The position numbers and the translations under genes were made by a program. A DNA stretch of 10,320 nucleotides. Origin: Treponema sp. GTDB taxonomy: Bacteria; Spirochaetota; Spirochaetia; Treponematales; Breznakiellaceae. Shown here piece by piece: positions 7,125-10,320 of the stretch (position 1 is the stretch's first letter; every line of letters starts with the position of its first letter). The stretch is taken from assembly GCA_031281855.1 (NCBI GenBank), contig JAITEW010000161.1:1-10320 (forward strand). The letters are read 5' to 3'. The notes beneath the pieces were generated by a model. It saw only the letters and a program-made list of their open reading frames with translations, searched no databases and was not told the origin of the DNA.

Positions 7125-9611
7125 ATGGCGGTTTATATCACGAAAAAACAATCCTGGATCCGGTTTCTGGCGTCTTTTTTCCCCGGAGCCGGGCTTGCTG
7201 CTTTGCTTTGCGTTCTTGTTGCAGGCCCCCGGCTGGGTTCCCTCTATGACGCGCTTCTCAGGCGGCGTCCGGCTCTTGGGGTTTCGAGGGAACTCCTGAT
7301 TATCGATACCCTGGCTCCCGGGGATCTCCCTGGCCTGGACGTATCGGACAATATCCTTGAACCCTCTGCCGCCGCATCGGTGCTTCTTACTATGACGGAA
7401 CTTAAAGCCGGAACCCTCATTGTCCAGGTCCCCATCCTGGGGCTGTCCGCAGGGGGATCTGCGGAGGAAGACGAGATCCGCTACCGCTTTGACGAGGAAT
7501 TCGGCGTTTTAAGCCGGAACATCCGCAACCTTTTCGACGCCATCAGGACCGGCTCAGTAGCCCCTGGGGATTCGGCCCGTTACGTAGGGGAACTGGTGGA
7601 GCTGTCCGAGCGGGGGAAGGAACGGCTGGTGGCGGCCCTGGTTCGCAGGGACGAGGAAGGCATCACGGGGCTTGAAAAAGCAGCCCGGGCCTTTGGCAAT
7701 GTCAGACGCCCGGGGGACCTCCTGGTCCAGGTGATCAAGCGGGGAAGCTCCGGGCCGGCAGGCAGGGAAGCCCTGGCGGATTGGGGGGAGTATTCGCGGG
7801 TCCAGGCCGACAGGGACGGGAAGCTCCGCAGGATCGCGCCGGTAAAGACCGGCTTCAGCCCGGAAGCGCGCGAAGGCCAGGTCCTGGAACATATCATCTA
7901 CGGGGCCCTGAAAACCCGTTACTCGCGTTCGGAGATTGAAACAGCCGAAACAGGGCCGGTCCTGCGGATTCAGGAAAGAGCCGGAGGCGTCGATAGGACC
8001 CTCCCTCTGGACCGCGACGGGGCGCTGCTCTTCGAGGTTCCCCAGAAAGGAGAACATTTCCGCCGTATCTATCTAAAGGATTTCCTGGATTACGATGAAG
8101 CGGACCGGAACCTCCGCAGGCTTCTTGGAGAAGCCGAGTCCCTGGGGATCTACAGCGGCCTTGAGGGTGAACGGAACCCGGGCTACCTCTACGACCACGC
8201 CTTGTCCCTTAGAGAGGATATGCTGGAAAGCGATCCTGCCGAACCTGGGAAGGAAGAACAAAAAGCCGCCTGGATCGACGCCAGGAACGCCTATTTCAAA
8301 AGCCTTGAGGATTTCCTCTACGGCCCTTCTGAGATGAACCTGGTAGGGGGGTACGAGGAGCTTATGGCCGAAGCCCTGGGGGAAGAAGGGATAGCGCGGC
8401 TCACAGAACTCAGGGATTCCCTTATCCGGGCCTTTGTGGGGCTCAGGGAAAAGTACAACGAGGTCCTGGAACTGCGGACCAGCCTGGAAGCGGCCCTGAC
8501 AGGGTCCTTCTGCATCCTTGGCCCTTCCGGGCCCGAAGGGGGAGAGGGGAGGGGGGAGGGGGTAAGCGCCTCTTTCCCCGGGAACCTGCTCAGGCTGTTC
8601 CGGCAAGGCGCGCAGGAACCTGCCCCGGAGTTTTCGGGAGTCGAAAGCTCGGCGCTTCTGGCTAACAGCCTCCTTACCGGCCGGGCCGTCGCGCCCGGGC
8701 GCGTTCTCTGGCTCCTCCTGGGCGGCGCAGCCTGCGCCCTTCTGGCCGGCCTCCTGCTCCGCACTATGGGCGCCGCTTTGAGCCTCGTCACAGGAGCCCT
8801 GTTCAGCCTCCTTTCAGGCGCGGCCTTTTCCTGGAGCTTTATCCTTTCCGGTATCTGGCTCGATCCCCTGGTCCCCGCGGCGGCTTCCGCGGCAGCGGCG
8901 CTGGTCTCGTTTGTCTGGGCCCTTGTCCTGAAAGGCCGCTTCAGCAGGCAGTTCAGGCTTTGCTACGGCCCGGCAATCTCCGGGGCCAGCCTCAGACGGG
9001 TTATCCGGGAAGGGAAGCCCAGGCCCGCGGAAGCGGTTACCGTATGGGCGGCAGTAGTGGCGGTTCGCAATCCGGGCCTGATGGCCCAGGAAGACCGGGT
9101 CAACCCCCGGTCAGGAGCAGAGGCGTCGTTAGCTTTCAGGGAAAAGGCTGCCGGATATTTCAGGCGCGCCGGAGGGACTGTCGTAGGGAGTGAAGACGAC
9201 CTGCTGCTGGCCTGTTTCGGCTCCCCGCTGGAACGCATCGCCTTAGGGGGCCGGAAGGCCTCGTCGCCTTATGCGGATAACGCCCATGCCCGCTACGCCC
9301 CGGCAGTCCGGGCAGCGGGCTTTGTTACCGAACTTTTGAGCAAAGAAGAAAGCCGGCTTTGGTCCTACGCTATTGATACCGGCGAATGTACCTTCACCTG
9401 GTCCCCGCTTTCCGGCTATTCCGCCTTCGGCCGCCCCGCTGTCCGGGCCCGCATCCTTTCGACCCTGGCGTCGCGCTACCGGGCCCGGGTGATCATCACC
9501 GCGCAGGTCAACGACGCCCTGCCGGACCTCCCTGCCCGGAAGCTGGATGTTCTCAAAGAACGCGACGGAACCGGAGGGGAGGCGTTTTACGAACTTAAAG
9601 TAGGGATCTAG
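7125..9611 (+). CDS. CHASE2-domain membrane receptor with degenerate class III nucleotidyl cyclase domain
   Basis: 828 residues. Membrane helix at about 13-33; large extracytoplasmic region at about 35-525; three helices at about 526-547, 550-574 and 579-602; cytoplasmic domain 603-828. The outer region has CHASE2 marks: LYDALLRRRP (40-49), LLIIDTLAPG (57-66), LPLDRDGALLFEV (293-305), FCILGPSG (462-469) and VESSALLANSLLTGRAV (506-522) just before the helices. It is longer than usual, with a charged helical insertion at about 325-455. The inner domain follows the cyclase fold (VTVWAAVVAV 638-647, FRRAGGTVV 679-687, LLLACFGSP 693-701, YAIDTGE 748-754, GYSAFG 764-769) but aligned active sites are changed: first metal Asp is Val644, substrate Lys is Gly688, the purine-selecting Asp/Thr is Arg770, Asn is Val773 and Arg is Ile777; only the second metal Asp (Asp692) remains. 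It is therefore probably a non-catalytic sensor or partner. AGGGG lies 4 nt before the ATG. Fold calls are from motif reading; the ligand is unknown. Confidence 0.85.
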   Translation: MAVYITKKQSWIRFLASFFPGAGLAALLCVLVAGPRLGSLYDALLRRRPALGVSRELLIIDTLAPGDLPGLDVSDNILEPSAAASVLLTMTELKAGTLIVQVPILGLSAGGSAEEDEIRYRFDEEFGVLSRNIRNLFDAIRTGSVAPGDSARYVGELVELSERGKERLVAALVRRDEEGITGLEKAARAFGNVRRPGDLLVQVIKRGSSGPAGREALADWGEYSRVQADRDGKLRRIAPVKTGFSPEAREGQVLEHIIYGALKTRYSRSEIETAETGPVLRIQERAGGVDRTLPLDRDGALLFEVPQKGEHFRRIYLKDFLDYDEADRNLRRLLGEAESLGIYSGLEGERNPGYLYDHALSLREDMLESDPAEPGKEEQKAAWIDARNAYFKSLEDFLYGPSEMNLVGGYEELMAEALGEEGIARLTELRDSLIRAFVGLREKYNEVLELRTSLEAALTGSFCILGPSGPEGGEGRGEGVSASFPGNLLRLFRQGAQEPAPEFSGVESSALLANSLLTGRAVAPGRVLWLLLGGAACALLAGLLLRTMGAALSLVTGALFSLLSGAAFSWSFILSGIWLDPLVPAAASAAAALVSFVWALVLKGRFSRQFRLCYGPAISGASLRRVIREGKPRPAEAVTVWAAVVAVRNPGLMAQEDRVNPRSGAEASLAFREKAAGYFRRAGGTVVGSEDDLLLACFGSPLERIALGGRKASSPYADNAHARYAPAVRAAGFVTELLSKEESRLWSYAIDTGECTFTWSPLSGYSAFGRPAVRARILSTLASRYRARVIITAQVNDALPDLPARKLDVLKERDGTGGEAFYELKVGI
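8538..8562 (+). other. G-quadruplex-forming motif inside the receptor gene
   Basis: Four G-runs of 5, 4, 6 and 5 bases (8538-8542, 8546-8549, 8551-8556, 8558-8562) joined by loops of 3, 1 and 1 bases on the coding strand. Such short loops are typical of very stable G-quadruplexes, so the fold could form in the non-template DNA strand and in the mRNA. It encodes the Gly/Glu-rich linker GGEGRGEG after the FCILGPSG strand of the CHASE2 domain. The pattern is seen directly; folding is inferred. Confidence 0.7.
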
Positions 9612-9654
9612 CAGGTTGATTGGACAAAAAACAATTATAAATGAGCAAAAAATT

Positions 9655-9748
9655 TAACCGCAACGGCGAATACGGCGAATAAGGAAGGAGAAGAACAAAG
9701 AAACCTGAACATGCCCTCCCTTTTTCGCCTTCTGCGCCGTTGCGGTTA
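9655..9748. repeat. 94-bp imperfect inverted-repeat element, possible terminator or dispersed palindromic repeat
   Basis: The outer 14 bp are perfect: TAACCGCAACGGCG (9655-9668) against its reverse complement at 9735-9748. Pairing continues inward to 9688/9715, with 29 of 34 positions complementary and a 26-nt loop. The left arm contains a tandem 9-mer, ACGGCGAAT, at 9663-9671 and 9672-9680. It fills the gap between two converging genes. On the minus strand the outer arm is followed by TTAAATTTTTT, so it could terminate the minus-strand gene; the plus-strand tail is less T-rich. The look resembles the short dispersed intergenic repeats found in many bacteria, but copy number cannot be seen here. 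Confidence 0.75.
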
Positions 9749-9782
9749 GTTTCTATTAATCATGTCTTATGGTAATTATGCC

Positions 9783-10320
9783 TTACGGCACAATCGTGGT
9801 CACGATGTCCCCGAATTTGCCTTTTACCCCTTCGCGTTCAATCTCCCAGCGGCCCGCGAGGTAGATCCTCTTGCCCCGGTCCGATTCCTTAAAGTCCAGG
9901 ATAAGGGGGGTCTTGGTGTCGAAGGAAGAGTTTACCAGGTCCTGATCGATGTCCGTGGGCGGTTCGGTGCGGTAATCCCACTTGATTTCGATGCCGTGCA
10001 CGTCCGCGGGCTTGCCGCGCCGGGCGCTCCCTTTGTCCCGGTAGTGGATGAAAACCTGCCGGGGGTTCCCGGCCTTGGGGCTCAATTCCGGGACGGTCGC
10101 CGGAGCCGGGATCTGTTCCCGCCGGGCCTTTTTGTTATGGACCCCCATATCCTCCCGCTCCTGGTTGGTCACCTGCTTCCACATGAGCCACTGGCCCACA
10201 CAGGGGCGGACCACCGCTTCGGCGGCGGCCCGGGCCTCGTCTTTTGCCAGGGTCTGGGCCGGGGTGTGGGGGAACAGGGTGGCCTCGTAGGCCGTGTGCC
10301 AGGCGTTCCCGGCTTCGACC
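9783..10320 (-). CDS. Uncharacterised conserved-looking protein, C-terminal part (5' end beyond right edge)
   Basis: The minus-strand frame is open from the window edge (10319) to the TAA at 9783-9785, giving 178 residues; the true start lies outside. The GTG at 10212-10214 is an in-frame codon but is preceded by 35 more coding-like codons, so it is probably internal. Visible: an Ala-rich helical stretch (FPHTPAQTLAKDEARAAAEA), then VTNQEREDMGVHNKKARREQ, a Pro/Ala linker (IPAPATVPELSPKAG), and a C-terminal part of about 95 residues rich in predicted beta strands (RQVFIHYRDKG, GIEIKWDYR, TPLILDFKESDRGKRIYLAGRWEIEREG, FGDIVTTIVP). The end resembles a fibronectin/Ig-like sandwich, as in a recurrent family of unnamed bacterial proteins that I recognise only by pattern (DREDMG, RRGKP, GRWE, GDI, IVP at the end). 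No catalytic motif is visible. Function unknown. Confidence 0.8.
   Translation of the reverse strand, partial: VEAGNAWHTAYEATLFPHTPAQTLAKDEARAAAEAVVRPCVGQWLMWKQVTNQEREDMGVHNKKARREQIPAPATVPELSPKAGNPRQVFIHYRDKGSARRGKPADVHGIEIKWDYRTEPPTDIDQDLVNSSFDTKTPLILDFKESDRGKRIYLAGRWEIEREGVKGKFGDIVTTIVP

Noticed and set aside
10048..10290. Plus-strand open frame of 80 codons near the right edge
   Set aside because: Antisense to the more coherent minus-strand frame, which is open to the edge and has domain-like structure.

Overview
The window looks like chromosomal DNA of an anaerobic, motile, fermentative bacterium, most likely a spirochaete of the Treponema group. The reasons are a dCache chemoreceptor, a strictly anaerobic type of pyruvate:ferredoxin oxidoreductase, an iron-type alcohol dehydrogenase, a treponeme-like lipoprotein, and GC-rich genes separated by AT-rich gaps. 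The taxon is inferred from gene content and style; there is no rRNA or marker gene here. I see no tRNA, rRNA, CRISPR array, insertion sequence or phage gene.

Layout. Positions 1-1322 (minus) hold the first 440 residues of a methyl-accepting chemotaxis protein that runs off the left edge. A short gap holds its promoter region and the intrinsic terminator of the next gene. Positions 1508-5071 (minus) encode a full-length pyruvate:ferredoxin (flavodoxin) oxidoreductase, NifJ. A divergent control region follows (about 5072-5238), then an iron-dependent, NADPH-type alcohol dehydrogenase (5239-6441, plus). This gene converges, across a perfect hairpin, on a small alanine-rich lipoprotein (6486-7064, minus). 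The lipoprotein is divergent, over only 60 bp, from an 828-residue membrane receptor (7125-9611, plus) with an enlarged CHASE2 sensor, three membrane helices and a class III nucleotidyl cyclase domain that has lost nearly all catalytic residues. A 94-bp imperfect inverted repeat lies in the next convergent gap. The window ends in a 5'-truncated uncharacterised gene (9783 to the right edge, minus).

How the genes fit together. NifJ turns pyruvate into acetyl-CoA, CO2 and reduced ferredoxin. The neighbouring dehydrogenase can reduce aldehydes to alcohols and so dispose of reducing equivalents. The shared divergent region suggests, but does not prove, joint control. The chemoreceptor senses something outside the cell. 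The lipoprotein and the CHASE2 receptor may form an envelope sensing pair, because both have extracytoplasmic parts and their starts are adjacent.

Most of the window is ordinary metabolism. The parts most worth following are the degenerate cyclase receptor, its helical insertion and embedded G-quadruplex motif, and the inverted-repeat element near 9700.
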